DNA of 64,000 bases, from positions 8,440,367 through 8,504,366 of the forward strand of contig NW_004454229.1 of assembly GCF_000283155.1 (NCBI RefSeq). The letters run 5' to 3'. The notes under the pieces were generated by a model. The model worked only from the letters and a program-made list of their open reading frames with translations. It was not told where the DNA came from and did no database searches. A program made the position numbers and the translations under genes. This stretch comes from Ceratotherium simum simum. Taxonomy: Eukaryota; Chordata; Mammalia; Perissodactyla; Rhinocerotidae. Shown in pieces: positions 22,140-33,449 of this stretch. Within the stretch, counting starts at the first letter, position 1. Each line of letters starts with the position of its first letter.

Positions 22140-22153
22140 GGGGGGGGGGGGGG
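22140..22153 (+). repeat. Poly-G run
   Basis: Fourteen consecutive G. Long G homopolymers are rare in mammalian DNA and are error-prone in sequencing. Confidence 0.95.
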
Positions 22154-22239
22154 TAGTGAGGACAGGCCATTAGCCAGAAGGGAGTATCTTTTGAGGTTGT
22201 GAGGAGTAATAGTCCGCTCTCATTTTCACTCTTTCTCTC

Positions 22240-22500
22240 TCTCCAGAATATGAATGAAAAAGCACAGCCTCTGTACCTGTTGGCAGCCATCTTGTGACCA
22301 TGAGGGAAACGAGCATGGGGATGGTGCTGGTATACAGGAGGAGGACAGAGCCAAGGGAATCACAGAGACACAGAGCTGGAGCCTGGACTGCACCACATCT
22401 GAAGCCTCTCCACCTTTCAGTTATACTGAACAAATAAACTTTCTTTATTGTGTGGGTTAGGTTCTCTATAACTTGCCACAGAAAGTCTTCTGGGTGATTC
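22240..22500 (+). mobile_element. Probable old interspersed repeat, family not named
   Basis: 'ggcagccatcttgtgaccat', 'ctgaagcctctccacctttc' and the end 'gaacaaataaactttcttta' resemble a widespread mammalian repeat with an AATAAA-bearing 3' end. Part of the same pattern recurs at 57580-57860. I cannot assign the family from memory. Confidence 0.4.
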
Positions 22501-22584
22501 AAACGCCTCCCAGCGTACTTTGAATTGCATCCAGATGCCCTACCCTGGTATTAAAGGCCCACTAACCTCTAAGATCAATGAGTG

Positions 22585-22695
22585 GTGAGGGCAAGGGCTA
22601 GACTTTCATTTACCCTGGTATTGCTGGCCCCTCACATCAATCTAGCACATAGCACGCAATCTGTAAAATTTTTTTTTTCCTGAACCAGTGAACCC
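22585..22695 (+). mobile_element. LINE2 (L2) 3' terminus
   Basis: 'gagggcaagggctagacttt', 'tggtattgctggcccctcac', 'aatctagcacatagcacgca' fit the last 100 bases of L2. Confidence 0.6.
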
Positions 22696-23179
22696 AGATC
22701 TCTCTCTAGTACATTATCTGATTCCCAAAGGCAAGGAGTCCCTCTGGGGTCCCGCTGCATCGTATGCTGGACCCACTGCTCCGCAAGTCGGCAGTATTTT
22801 GCTAACCGTCAGTTTTGTTAGACATCCAGCTCCCCCATCCGTGTCCTGGAGAGACCACCATCAGGGAGGACTCGGCAGCTCTGAATGTGAGGATGTGTCC
22901 AGCAGTGCCTCTGATTTCCAGACACCCCAGTAGGGGACAGCCACCTAGAAATGACCAAGTTGCAGCCTGTACACACTCCACGAAGGAGGATGGAACAGGA
23001 TGGAATTCTCACAAGTAAATGGGGAGGGGACTCAGAGCTGGTGACCTGGGCAGCCATGAACGTGACCAGTGAGGCATGGGGACCATCCAGGTGTGGGTCA
23101 GGGGAGCACGTTATTCCCTTTATTTATCTACCCAGCAGGCCCCTACATGCTTTCGGCCCTCTGCACTGCTGTTTCCTCT
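22696..23179. other. No recognised feature
   Basis: Overlapping frames on both strands at 22688-23057 lack domains; no repeat recognised. Confidence 0.4.
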
Positions 23180-24040
23180 ACCCAATTCCTGATCTACTCC
23201 ACGACCAACCTTTGTCTTCATACTCTGCAGAGTGTCTATCAATAACTGATTTTATTTATTTGTTTATTTTTCTCTGTTCCCCCCTCCAAAATATAAGCTC
23301 CGTAGAGCAGAGACCGCGACTGTCGGGCACACCACCACATCTCTGGTATCAAGAATTCCTCAATAAACACACACTAACTCAATGAAGAGTTGCCCTGCCC
23401 CCTCCTACTCGGAGGCCCGCCCCCTTAAAGGGCTGAATCATTAGGCACATGTGTGTGGTGATGGATTGTAATTAGTCTTTGGGTGGTGAACATGATGTAA
23501 TCTATGCAGAAATAGAAGTGTAATGATGTACACCTGAAATTTATACAATGTTATAAACCAATGTTACCTCAATAAAAAAAAAAAAAGCCTCTATCTAGCA
23601 ACATACTTAATGGTGAAAGCCTGAATGTTTCCCCCCTACAATCAGGAGGATCTCACCCTCTTACCCACTGTTACCATCTCTTTCCAACATTGTACTAAAG
23701 ATTTTAGCCCTTGCTACTAGGTAGGAAAAATTAATAAATCATTTAAATGGGAAAAAAAAAAAGGGCTGACTCAGTCTCATCAGTGTCGTTCAAATGTGAC
23801 CTCCTCAGGGAGGCCTCCACCCCCTCCTATAGAGTAACCCTCCCCCCAAACACATTCTGTCAAGGTAGATGCTTGTTTCCTTAGCCCTGACCACAATATA
23901 AAATTCTCTCATGTATTTGTGGTTACTGGTTTGCTATCTGCTTTCTAAAATGAATGTAAACTCTAGATCTTCACCTGTTGAATCCCCAAAGACGAGGTCG
24001 CTTCAGACATGAAGTAGGTGCTTGGTAAACTTTTATGGAA
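23180..24040 (+). mobile_element. LINE2 (L2) copies interrupted by an L1 insertion
   Basis: Left part 23180-23395 ends with 'ccaaaatataagctccgtag' and 'caagaattcctcaataaaca', an L2 3' terminus. Right part 23775-24040 begins 'ttcaaatgtgacctcctcag' and again reaches a 3' terminus near 'aagtaggtgcttggtaaac'. These are two adjacent L2 copies of like orientation, with the L1 block 23441-23759 between them. Confidence 0.7.
23441..23759 (+). mobile_element. Composite L1 insertion (3' end + A tail + ORF2 piece + A tail)
   Basis: 23441-23586 is an L1 3' end ('gggtggtgaacatgatgtaa', 'ctgaaatttatacaatgtta', 'ccaatgttacctcaataaaa') with a 13-base A tail. It is followed by 23587-23759, an internal ORF2 segment ('cttaatggtgaaagcctgaa', 'catctctttccaacattgta') with its own A run. 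The whole is flanked by 'aaagggctga.tca' (23427-23440 and 23760-23773, one mismatch), so both parts may have arrived as one event or as a tail insertion. Confidence 0.75.
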
Positions 24041-24139
24041 GGAATGAAGAAATGAGGGAGGGAAGGTGGGAGCGAGAGAATCTCCAAGGTCCTGGAACCA
24101 GTGGATGAGAGGAGATACAGAAAAGGAAGAAGTAAGGTT

Positions 24140-24310
24140 GATTTCAGAGTAACCTTGTGAGGTAAACAGGACAGATTTTGCTGCATGAAGAAAGCATAGG
24201 TCAGCCATGTTGTGACTAAGTCAAAATAGCATGTCTGGTGAAGGTTGAATTTGAACCCAGGTCTCTCTGATTCATTTTCCAGTTCCCTTTCTAACGAGTC
24301 AAGCAGCTTT
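24140..24310 (-). mobile_element. MIR SINE
   Basis: Landmarks 'gagtaaccttgtgaggtaaa' and 'tgaatttgaacccaggtctc' in reverse order; centre diverged. Confidence 0.6.
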
Positions 24311-25204
24311 CCTGTTGAAAACTTATCTACGTATACGCTTAAAGGATCAACAGTCTCCTCTATCCACATCGGTCCAGATTCTCACGAGGTGGAGACCGGC
24401 TGTTTGAGAAACCATAACTGAATCTCTTGCTGTATGTCTTCACAACGCTTCAGTTAAACTGCTTTAATGAGGCCCCAGCAGCCAATACCAGCCTGAGGTT
24501 TTAAAAGTCTCTCCACACCTTCATGCTCCAGCCAGGACTCTGGCCTCTCTCTCTCTCAATTATTACCCTCACCATGCCCTGGAGACCTAAGGAGCCAGTT
24601 TATTTTGACTGTGAGATTGTTAAACTGCAGGAGGCAAATCCAGACACTGGCAGGCTGTGATTCCCATTGCTCTACGTGGCCGCAGGGTGCTGAGAATAGC
24701 CAAGGGCTCTTCCTGCTGGAGGAGGAAACGGCAGCTTCCTTAGCTCCCGGAAACATTACTTCCTCTCTGGTGCCTAGCTCCGTGTTAACCAATTAGACAG
24801 CCTCTTCCCACCCCAAACCCCCAGAGGTTTGGCCCAAGTCTGTAGAAGACATCCTGTTTCCCCTGAGGAAGTGGCCCAGCTTGCTTGAAGGAGACTCTAG
24901 AGCATTTGGGTGAGGGATGAGTGGGTGGTGGGGCAGGAAGGGGATGACCAGCAGTAATAATAATAGTTTTATCCAGTGTCAGCTAAGTACTTGTCCCCAT
25001 CCCCACCCCCTTGTCCTGACGCTCAGAGACCTAAGTAAACTTGACCTAAACTCTGATTGGCCTTTGATAGTCCAAAGTCATCAAAGACAGAAAATTCAGT
25101 CCTTTTCTTGTTTCTACAGAAAATATGCTCACACCACCCATTCCAGGAATTTAGGACATTGCAGAGGATTTGAGTGGTCACAAGGCACATCGATTTTCCC
25201 GGCA
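24311..25204. other. No recognised feature
   Basis: A plus-strand frame of 205 codons (24917-25534), the longest in the window, starts here. It runs into a MIR and an A16 run, and no domain is seen, so it is not credited as a gene. Confidence 0.45.
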
Positions 25205-25450
25205 AGTGGCCTCATGGGGTGGGCTCTGGAGCCCAGCTTCCTGGGTTCAAATCCTGCTTCATCCTCCCTCTCGCCTATTAGCTGTACGCTATCGGCAGGT
25301 CATGTTTTCTGGGCCTCAGCATCCCTTTCTTTCCCTCTATCTAGGGCAATAATGGTACCAATCTCATCAAGATTCAGTGAGATAAAGCACTTGGAACAGA
25401 CAAAGAACTTGGCACATAGTTCAGTACACAAGAAAGATTCATTATTGTTT
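25205..25450 (+). mobile_element. MIR SINE
   Basis: Nearly full length: 'cctgggttcaaatcctgctt', 'ttttctgggcctcagcatcc', 'tcagtgagataaagcacttg', 'aacttggcacatagttcagt'. Confidence 0.9.
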
Positions 25451-25719
25451 TATTCTGCTTCCTGCTCCCTTTCAGAAGGAAAAAAAAAAAAAAACTTCCT
25501 TGTCTCCTGGGGAATAATGGTACCCCTTCTCTGAAACCTTGGCATCAGCCAGTTTCCATGCCTGTGGAATTTCAGCTTCCCTAGTAACAGGCATTATCAG
25601 GACATTCCTCTGAGTGCTCTTCTTTTGGGCCATTTGAGTGAATAACAATTTCTCGATCTCATTGTCATTTATTACCATTTAATAACAACCACTCACCAAA
25701 TGATTTTTTATGGTATTAT

Positions 25720-28385
25720 CCCATTTTTAAAAATAAACTTCATATTTTAGAATAGTTTTAGATTCACAGGAAAATTGCAAAGATTTACAGAGTTCCCATA
25801 TATCTTACACTCAGATTCCCTAGTTATTAACATCATACATGAATATGGTACATTTGTTATAATTAATAAGCCAATATTGATACATGATTATTAAGTGAAG
25901 TCCATGTTCATTCAGACATCTTTGACTTTTACTTAATATCTTTTTTCTGTTTCAGGATCCCACCCGGGATAGCACATTATATTTAGTTGTCTTGTCTCCT
26001 AGGCTCCTCTTGGCTGTGACAGTTTCTCAGACATTTCTTGTTTTGGATAACCTTGAGAGTTTTGAGGAGTACTGGTCAGGTATTTTGTAGACTGTCCCTC
26101 AATTAGGCTTTGTCTGATGTTTTTCTTATGATTAGATAGACGGGGGGTTGGGAATAAAAACTACAGAGGTAAAGTGCCATTTTGATCATATCATGTTAAA
26201 GACACATACCGCCACCATGACTTAGCACTGCAGATGTCGACCTCGGTCACCTGGCTGAGGTAGTGTCTGTCAGATTTCTCCACTGTACAGGTACTCTTTC
26301 TGTCTCTTTTCCATTCTGCACTCTTTGGAAGGAAATCACTTTGTGCAGTCTACACTTGAGTGGGGAGAAGGGCTTCACCTCCTGGACGGTAGAGTATCTA
26401 CATAAATTATTCGGAATTCTGCTATAGGGGAAATTAGTATATTCTCCCCCAATGATTTGTCTATCCAATGATTTATTTATATCAGTATGGACTCATGGAC
26501 ATTTATTTTATATTTTGTGTTATAATCAAATATTAGCTTATTTATTTTGTTTGCTCAAATTTTTCCAGCTTTGGCCACCGAGAGCTCTTTCAGTTGGTTC
26601 CTGCATCCCTTTGACCTACCCCATCATTGTTTTGCTTTGTTTTGTTTTATTTTTGAGCACTTCCTTCCTTTCTGGTACTGTGAGATGCTCTAGGCTCATC
26701 TTACAAATTTCCTGCCCCAGACTTAGATTCAGCCATTTCTCTAGGGAGAACTGGTTCCTTTTATAGTAGAATGGTATTAGAAACCAAGATCTGGACACTG
26801 TGTGCTCATTGTGACTGGAGTGCCATTGCTTCTAGGCTCCCTCAGCTGACAGAGCAAGGAAATATATGTGTGTATACTGACTACACCAGTAACCCATGTA
26901 TTTATACATGTCTGTAAATATTTCTATGTGTAATCATCTTTATCTATATTAAGCTAAACATGGTTCATATTGATGTCTCCAACTCTAATCCATTACCACA
27001 TGGATCATTCTAGCCTCCTCCTCTTGCTCAACTATGCACTCTCACTCCAATAGCAACAATACTGGCTCCCACATCCATTTATTTAATTGTTCAATTCCAG
27101 TATGCTTGCATAGCAGTAGCAGAATTGCTAGCTCATATTCCCATGGGAAACAACTTTTTAACTAGAGTAGAGTGCTTATATACAATTTCTTTTGCCTTTA
27201 GTTTTACAAACTCCACTCATTTCCAAAGTTACTTAGGTCAGCAACTTTTTCCTCTACCCCATTTACTAAAGTTGTCTCATACATTTGTAATACAATTAGA
27301 TTGTTTTGTCACATTCTGCATCCTATCCTGGGATCCCTTGACCTCCTAAATGGTTTTTTTTTAATTTGCATACATTAAGGTTCACTCTGCACTGTCAAGT
27401 TCTACGTGTTTTGATAAGTGCATAATGTCATGTATTCACAGTTGCAGTATCATATAGAATAGTTTCACTACCCTAAAAAATCCCCTATTCTTCATCTATT
27501 CAACCCTCCCCTTAAGAGTCTGGCAACTACTAATCTTTTACCCCACTATTGTTTTACCTTTTCTAGAATGGCATATATCTGGAATCACAGAGTATGCGGC
27601 CTTTTCAGACTACCTTCCTTCACTTAGCAATATGCATTTAAGATTCATCCATATCTTTTCACAGCTTAATAGCTCTTTATTATTTTATTGTGGATAATAC
27701 TCCACTGTATATATGTATCACAGTTGATCCATCTATCGAGGGACATCTTACGTGTGTGTGTTGGGGGTAGGGGGTTCGAGCTTTTGGCAATTATGAATAA
27801 AGCTTCTATAAACAGTAGTGTGAAGATTTTTGTTTGGACATTAGTTTTCAAATCAGTTGGAGAAATACCTAGGAGTGCAGTTGCTGGATCATATGGTGAG
27901 ACTATATTTAGCTTTGTAAGAAACTGCCAAACTGTCATCTAAAGTGGCCGTGCCATTTTGCATTCCCACCAGCAATAAATGAGAGTTCCTGTTGCTCCTC
28001 GTCCTCGCCAGCATTTGGTGTTGTCAGTGTTTCAAATTTGGGCCATTCTTGTAGGTGTGTAGTGATACCACATTGTTGTTTTAACTTGCAATTTCCTAGG
28101 GACAAATGATGTTAATCATCTTTTCACGTGATTATTTACCTTCTGTATATCTTTTTCAGTGAGGTATCCGTTTAGATATTTTGCCCATTCTTGTTGAGTT
28201 TTAAGTGTTCTTGTATAATTTGAATATAAGTCCTTTATCAGACATGTGTTTTGCAAATATTTTCTCCCGTTCTGCAGCTTATCTTTCTGCTGTCTTACAG
28301 TGTCTCTCACAGAGCAGAAGTTTTCAATTTTAATAAAGTCCAAGTCACCAGCTTCTTCTTTCACGGGTCACGCCTTAGGCATCAA
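25720..28385 (-). mobile_element. Old L1 (L1M type): ORF2 C-terminal part and long 3' UTR
   Basis: Read on the minus strand, 28385 to about 27660 is the C-terminal ORF2 region. Frames at 28116-28364 and 27666-27938 show L1 motifs such as DLDFIKIENFCSV, TEKDIQKVNNHVKR and SPYDPATALLGI, separated by frameshifts and stops. 27660 to 25720 is a roughly 1.9-kb 3' UTR including 'ttagattcacaggaaaattg' and 'ggaatcacagagtatgcggc'. Heavy mutation and several internal stops show it has been inactive for a long time. Confidence 0.85.
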
Positions 28386-28864
28386 CTCTAAACCTTATCA
28401 CCAAGCCTCGAATGATTTTAAATATGTTCCCTTATGTGATCCTGATCCCACTGCTCTCCGGCAAGGGATGTTACATCCATTTTATAGGAGAAATGGCTGC
28501 CTCTCGTACTTTTCTCTGAAGTATCTTTAAACAGGCAAAAAAAAAAAAAAAAAAAAAGAGCCAAGAGAGAATGTGTAGAGGAAAGCAGGCCAAGACAAAC
28601 ATTAAATATCTTCAGAGTTCCCTGTTCAGCCTTAAAAGTCGCGAGCGTATGACTATCTCCTCCACTACCTAGCTGGATTTGTTTTATTATAAATATCATC
28701 CTCTAGTTCCTGGAGTACACACATCCCACCAACATTTTGAGAAAACTGGTGCTTCATCGGGAAATTCCACGTGTATTGGCTGGGTGACTTTGCACCTCCC
28801 AGTGCAGTGACATGCTCCTTCTGGGAATATTTGTACCTCAGTTTGGGAAGCAAATTGGATTGAA
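28386..28864. other. Unassigned stretch with an A-run
   Basis: A run of about 21 A at 28537-28557 may be the tail of an unrecognised plus-strand retroposon, but no SINE or L1 body precedes it. Confidence 0.4.
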
Positions 28865-28970
28865 GGAAGGGGCGAGGTTAAGTGACTGTCCAATGTCACA
28901 GAGCTAGCAAGTGACAGATCCAGGATTTGTGTCCCGAATAAGCAGACTCCCAAGCCAGTGCTCCCAGGGG
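28865..28970 (-). mobile_element. MIR SINE fragment
   Basis: Landmarks 'gcgaggttaagtgactgtcc', 'aatgtcacagagctagcaag' and 'aagccagtgctccc'. Confidence 0.85.
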
Positions 28971-29010
28971 CCTGTGGGAAACAGCATGTGTGCCAGGGTC
29001 CTTGGCCAGA

Positions 29011-29220
29011 GTCAGCCTGGCTCAGGGAGGTTGATGTCATCTCCATTTCAAGGAGGCAGCCCCCTCCTTCCTCACTAACCTGGCCTTCCCCTGGCCTTCA
29101 TAGCCTCTAGAATCGTCAGCCTGGCTCAGGGAGGTTGATGTCATCTCCATTTCAAGGAGGCAGCCTCCTCCTTCCTCCCTAACCTGGCCTTCCCCTGGCC
29201 TTCATAGCCTCTAGAATCGT
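29011..29220. repeat. Tandem duplication, 104-bp unit, two copies
   Basis: Unit 1 is 29011-29114 and unit 2 is 29115-29218, with the 2-base 'gt' boundary repeated at 29219-29220. They differ at two positions only: 'cagccccctcc' versus 'cagcctcctcc', and 'cctcactaacc' versus 'cctccctaacc'. The unit itself matches no repeat I know. Confidence 0.97.
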
Positions 29221-30602
29221 ACCATAAAATTGAGGCTTCCCTCTTCCTCCAGAGGATAGACTAGAGAAAAGGAAAAAGCAACCCCAGGACGTGCCTATCA
29301 CAGAAGTGTATGAATGTAGGGGAGAACCAGCCTTAAGGTGATGATAAAGAACTTGAAAAAAAATTACTATTTTTTTCATTAATAAATAACTTTCTCTATC
29401 CAAACAATTTTTGCTGAAACAACAATGCACATAATAAATCGTATCGAGAAACTTCTAATTATGCCAAATTAAACTGTCTGGAAGCGTCTCTCTGGCCGTG
29501 AGAACCATTTATTTCTTGGTGCAGTCGCATTTGATGGCTAGGGCCAGGGCAGTCACAGTTCTGAAAGGAGCAGCTTCATCAGAGAAAGAGGTCTTTCTCT
29601 CAGAGGAATGGCCTCTGCCCTCCAGAGCAAGGAACTGATTGGCTCCTCCGGAGAGAGTGGGAGCGCAGGCATCTCTCTGTGAGAGCCTGCTCTTAGAGCC
29701 CAGCGCGGGCACAGAAGTCTCTTTGCCCCCCACCCCTCTCATCTGGATTGTATGCATTTAGCAAACATTACCATGCGTGGGTGTGGACCCCAACTCCAAC
29801 CTCCTCCTCAGGGTTCAGTGGCATGAGAACTTCCCTAGAAGTGTCCCCCTTTTCCCATATGTTGTCCTGGAGTCTAAGACCTGATTTTAAGTCTGCTGCA
29901 CCAGTGACTACCTCCGTGGCCTGCCACTTTCCTCTCATCTGCAAAACAGGACTCCAGATGGGGCTGGGTGGGTTGCTTTCTCCTACGTGGTTTGAAGAAG
30001 ATTGTTATTCTAGCAGAAAAACTGACAGGGAGGTGACTACATTATCGAGACTGGCCTTCAGAGCTTGCTGCGAAACCTCTAGGTCCTTCTGGTAGCGAGT
30101 GCTTCCTCTCAGGTGTATGTAAAACACAGGCACAGTGTGCAAACTCAGTCAGAGCTGAGGCCTTTCCCTTCCCTTTTCTTGCAACTGCTTCAAAGAGCCC
30201 CACCCACCTTTGCACGCCTCACCGCCTGGGACCAGGCAGCTCTGGCCACACCCCCTTTAGGCATTCAACCTCAGTGCATCTTCAGGGAAAGCTTCAGGGT
30301 GACTGCTGCTGTTCCCATTTCGAAGACTCCGAAGTGGGGCTCTAAGTCCCGATCAGCGTGACGGAAGGACGGAGCTGGAACAGGGGGTTTTGGAGGATTA
30401 ACCAGCTCTCCCACTGAGAGGCCAGGCAACCTGTGTTACTAAATCCTCCACTGGATTAAGACCAGGCCCAGAGATCACTTGCAGCCATGAACAGATGTGA
30501 CATGATGGGACACTTTCTGGGCCTCGGTCCAGGGAGGGAGCTAAAAGTAGACAGCACATGGGCACACGGCACTTGTCACTCTCTCCCTTGTGTTACTTGT
30601 AG
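29221..30602. other. 1.4-kb stretch without a recognised repeat or gene
   Basis: Frames at 29748-30095 and 30113-30361 (plus) are open but have no recognisable domain. 'agccccacccacctttgcac' near 30196 and 'ccacaccccctttaggcatt' near 30245 are GC-box-like, without other promoter signs. Confidence 0.4.
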
Positions 30603-30760
30603 AGGCAGCAGGGTGTCTTGAAAAGAACATGAGCCAAAGGACCCGGGTTTGCCCCCAGCTCTGCCACTTGCCAGCAGTGTGACCCTGGGCGGGTTACTTC
30701 ACTTCTCTGGGCCTCAGTTCCCTCAACAGAAAAGCGGAGCTTGTTGTATGGATTCACAGA
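30603..30760 (+). mobile_element. MIR SINE
   Basis: Landmarks 'aaaggacccgggtttgcccc', 'agcagtgtgaccctgggcgg', 'tctctgggcctcagttccct'. High similarity in the core. Confidence 0.9.
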
Positions 30761-30839
30761 GTCTCAAAGGATTCTGAGATATTATCAAAAACTCATTTCC
30801 TCAAAGAGCACGTGGGTGAAACACAAGTGTGACTGCCTC

Positions 30840-31230
30840 CGGCTGGGTGAGTCCCGGCTCCAGCGTCGCCTCACATCTGTGGTTCCCACACTCTTCCTCT
30901 GTCCTCCTGTTTCACGGTGCCTTGCACACACTTCCATCTCAACACTCTGGCTTTCAAGTTCCTCTCCTCATCACGGTGGCTTCTAGGAAACTGAAGTTCT
31001 AGAGTATTTATCGTGCTTTCTCACCCCTGGGTTCCTAGAAATGTCCACCAAACTAGGAATACTCTGTACCTGACGCCCCCTCTGGGTCATTAACCAGCAT
31101 ATCCATCAATACACTCCACCTCTCCTCCTAGACTGTAGACTCGGCGGGCAGCGACCAGGTCGATTCATCCATGTATTCACCAAGGCACCAAGTGGACACA
31201 CAGTGGGTGTTCAGCGAGTACGTGTGGAAA
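30840..31230 (+). mobile_element. LINE2 (L2), 3' end clear, 5' part weak
   Basis: 'cctcctagactgtagactcg', 'gggcagcgaccaggtcgatt' and 'gacacacagtgggtgttcag' mark the terminus. The 30840-31100 part is only loosely similar. Confidence 0.6.
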
Positions 31231-31619
31231 GCAAGAAGAAAGATGGGAAGGGGAAAGAAAGAAACAGAACTTCCTCCCCAACAGCCGCTCCTCTAGCCAG
31301 TCTTCCCTCCCACTCACCGCCGGGCAGACCCACAACTCACTCGTCCCTCTGAGACCAAAGTCCAGACATTTTCTTAGTCCTCCTGGCCACAAACTCTACA
31401 AAATTCACAAAGCCCAGTGATGGCTTTTCTTTCTAGCAAGACTTTCCTGTATGATGTTTAATGACTCAACCAGTCACCCAAAGGCTACAGTCACTAGGGG
31501 TTGTCAGGGTTCTGAGACAGTCCACCCTGGCTCCATCAGGAAGATTCCCCAGTATAATCTCTCCATAAAGATGGGGGCAGGGGGCTTTCCATTCACTTGC
31601 TCCACTTAGATCCAACCTG

Positions 31620-31800
31620 CTGTTTTCAATATCTGTATCTTTGCCTGTGTTGTTCCCTTTTGCCTGAAATGCCTTACTCATCCCCAAACCACACTGTCAC
31701 ACTCTGCGATTCCTGCAACCACCACCCTGGCCACAGCCAATTTGCCTAGTTGACTCATACTTATCTTTCAAAATACAACTTGAGTGTAACCTCACTAGGC
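31620..31800 (+). mobile_element. LINE2 (L2) fragment
   Basis: 'tgttcccttttgcctgaaat' and 'actcatacttatctttcaaa', then 'gagtgtaacctcactaggca', fit the L2 segment upstream of its terminus. Confidence 0.65.
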
Positions 31801-31824
31801 AGGAGGCAGTCTGCACAGCAGGCA

Positions 31825-32055
31825 TGCAGAACAGTTGTTGGGAGCCTGGGCATTAGAGCCGAACCTCAGCACTAGCACATAGGAGCTGTATGACTTTGGG
31901 AAAGTCATCTCCCATCTCTGAGCCTCAGTTTGCACCTCTGTAAAATGGGAATGATAACACCTTCTTCACAGAGTTGTTACGAGAAGTAAACTGGGTTAAT
32001 GAATGCACAGAACTTGGCAGGTGGAAAGCTCTCAATGAATGGCCGCTGTAGTTGT
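31825..32055 (+). mobile_element. MIR SINE
   Basis: Full-length or nearly so: 'gagctgtatgactttgggaa', 'ctctgagcctcagtttgcac', 'ctgtaaaatgggaatgataa', 'cacagagttgttacgagaag', 'aaagctctcaatgaatggcc'. Confidence 0.93.
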
Positions 32056-32104
32056 GTGCGAAGCATTCCGTGGACCCCAGCCTGGATAAGGTACCCCTCC
32101 TCCA

Positions 32105-32315
32105 CAATCCTACAGCACCCTGTGCTTATCCTTGTAGTTGCCATTTTTCTCACTGTTGTGATATCTGCTCGTTACTTGTAGCCCTACTAGATAGTAAGCA
32201 ACCCACAGGCAGAAACTCTCTGCCTCCATATCCCCAGGACCCAAGACCAGGTCTGTTTGTTGCATGAGTGAATGAATGGGTGGAATGAATGAATGCATGG
32301 GTTAATAAAGTGGAT
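32105..32315 (+). mobile_element. LINE2 (L2) 3' end with GAAT tail
   Basis: 'ctagatagtaagcaacccac', 'ccatatccccaggacccaag' and the tail 'gagtgaatgaatgggtggaa' identify the L2 terminus. Confidence 0.75.
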
Positions 32316-32494
32316 TAACAGACCTTTAGGCTACATTGACACTGATGCCTGTTCTAAGCCCCACGAGGGCTGGAGCTGGTGCTGCCTAGAGCAGCTCAGG
32401 TCTGAACCATGCCTAGGATGTCACACTAGGTCCATGAGGACAGAGAGTGGTGGGGACAATAAGAACTAAAAGGTGGACTCCAACATGTACTTTG

Positions 32495-32753
32495 GTTGTT
32501 TTTTTTTTTTTTTTTTGTGAGCAAGATCGGCCCTGAGCTAACATCTGCCAATCCTCTTTTTTTTTTTTTTTTGCTGAGGAAGACTGTCCCTGGGCTAACA
32601 TCCGTGCCCATCTTCCTCCACTTTATATGGGACGCCGCCACAGCATGGCTTGACAAGTGGTGCATCTGTGCGTGCCCGGGATCCGAACCTGCGAACCCCG
32701 GTCCACCACAGCAGAGCGTGCGCACTTAACTGCTTGCCCCACCGGGCCGGCCC
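32495..32753 (-). mobile_element. ERE SINE (tRNA-derived), 'GTTAGCTCAGGG' tail class
   Basis: Tail poly-T 32499-32516, then 'cggccctgagctaacatctg', a second T16 run at 32557-32572, 'tgggctaacatccgtgccca', 'gggacgccgccacagcatgg', and head 'ccaccgggccggcccc'. Flanked by a 17-bp duplication with one mismatch at 32478-32494 and 32754-32770. The inner T-run replaces the short 'cctcctctttttgc' seen in the other copies. Confidence 0.97.
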
Positions 32754-32844
32754 CTCCAACATGTGCTTTGTTACTGCTGAGCCTGCCCCTCTCACCGCCC
32801 CTCAAGGCCCACCAGGTGGTTGGCCACCAATAAATATTTGCTTG

Positions 32845-32965
32845 GAATTCATAGATTTATTTATTCATTCAACAAATATTTATTGAGCCAGACAGGTTCC
32901 AGGCAATGGGGTACAGCAGTGGATAAGATGGCACATTCACAAGAGAGACAAAATGAAGTACGATT
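32845..32965 (-). mobile_element. LINE2 (L2) 3' terminus
   Basis: 'ttattcattcaacaaatatt', 'tattgagccagacaggttcc', 'aggcaatggggtacagcagt', well conserved. Confidence 0.9.
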
Positions 32966-33039
32966 CCTTAGAGAGATGACATGAGCCCACATCACCCATG
33001 GTTGTGGAAGTAGGAAGGGAAGGGGGAGGAACGATGGAT

Positions 33040-33130
33040 AGGGAGTCAGGAAGCCCAGATTCATATTTTTGCTACAGGCACAGTCATCTCAGCCAAGTCA
33101 CTTAGCTTCTCCCTGCCCCTGTGACATGTT
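33040..33130 (+). mobile_element. MIR SINE fragment
   Basis: 'ggagtcaggaagcccagatt' and 'agccaagtcacttagcttct'. Confidence 0.7.
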
Positions 33131-33209
33131 ACTTACACAGGGTGGCCATATCTGCCCAATCACTGCAAGGTCAGATAGTCATATTGGGAATGACTCTAGA
33201 ACATGCCAT

Positions 33210-33370
33210 GGAGTTATGGAAAGATGACAATTTGTCGTCAAAATGACCTGACTCTGTGACGTTAAGCACCTCGTCCACCTCTCCAAGCCTCTACTTCTTC
33301 ATCTGCAAAATGAGGATAAATACTCACCAGGCCTACCTCACAGAGTCCTTGTGGGTCTTAACCTAGACCA
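33210..33370 (+). mobile_element. MIR SINE
   Basis: 'cctctccaagcctctacttc', 'ttcatctgcaaaatgaggat', 'ctacctcacagagtccttgt'. Confidence 0.85.
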
Positions 33371-33449
33371 CCAGAGGAAACAGGGTGCTGTCACTGTAAA
33401 GAGCACTGTCACTGACTCCCTGCTCTAGGGAGTACTTCATCCACCCACA

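Noticed and set aside
24917..25534. Longest open frame of the window, 205 codons on the plus strand
   Set aside because: It runs through a MIR (25205-25450) and ends after a poly-A run that codes for lysines; no domain, no splice or promoter context.
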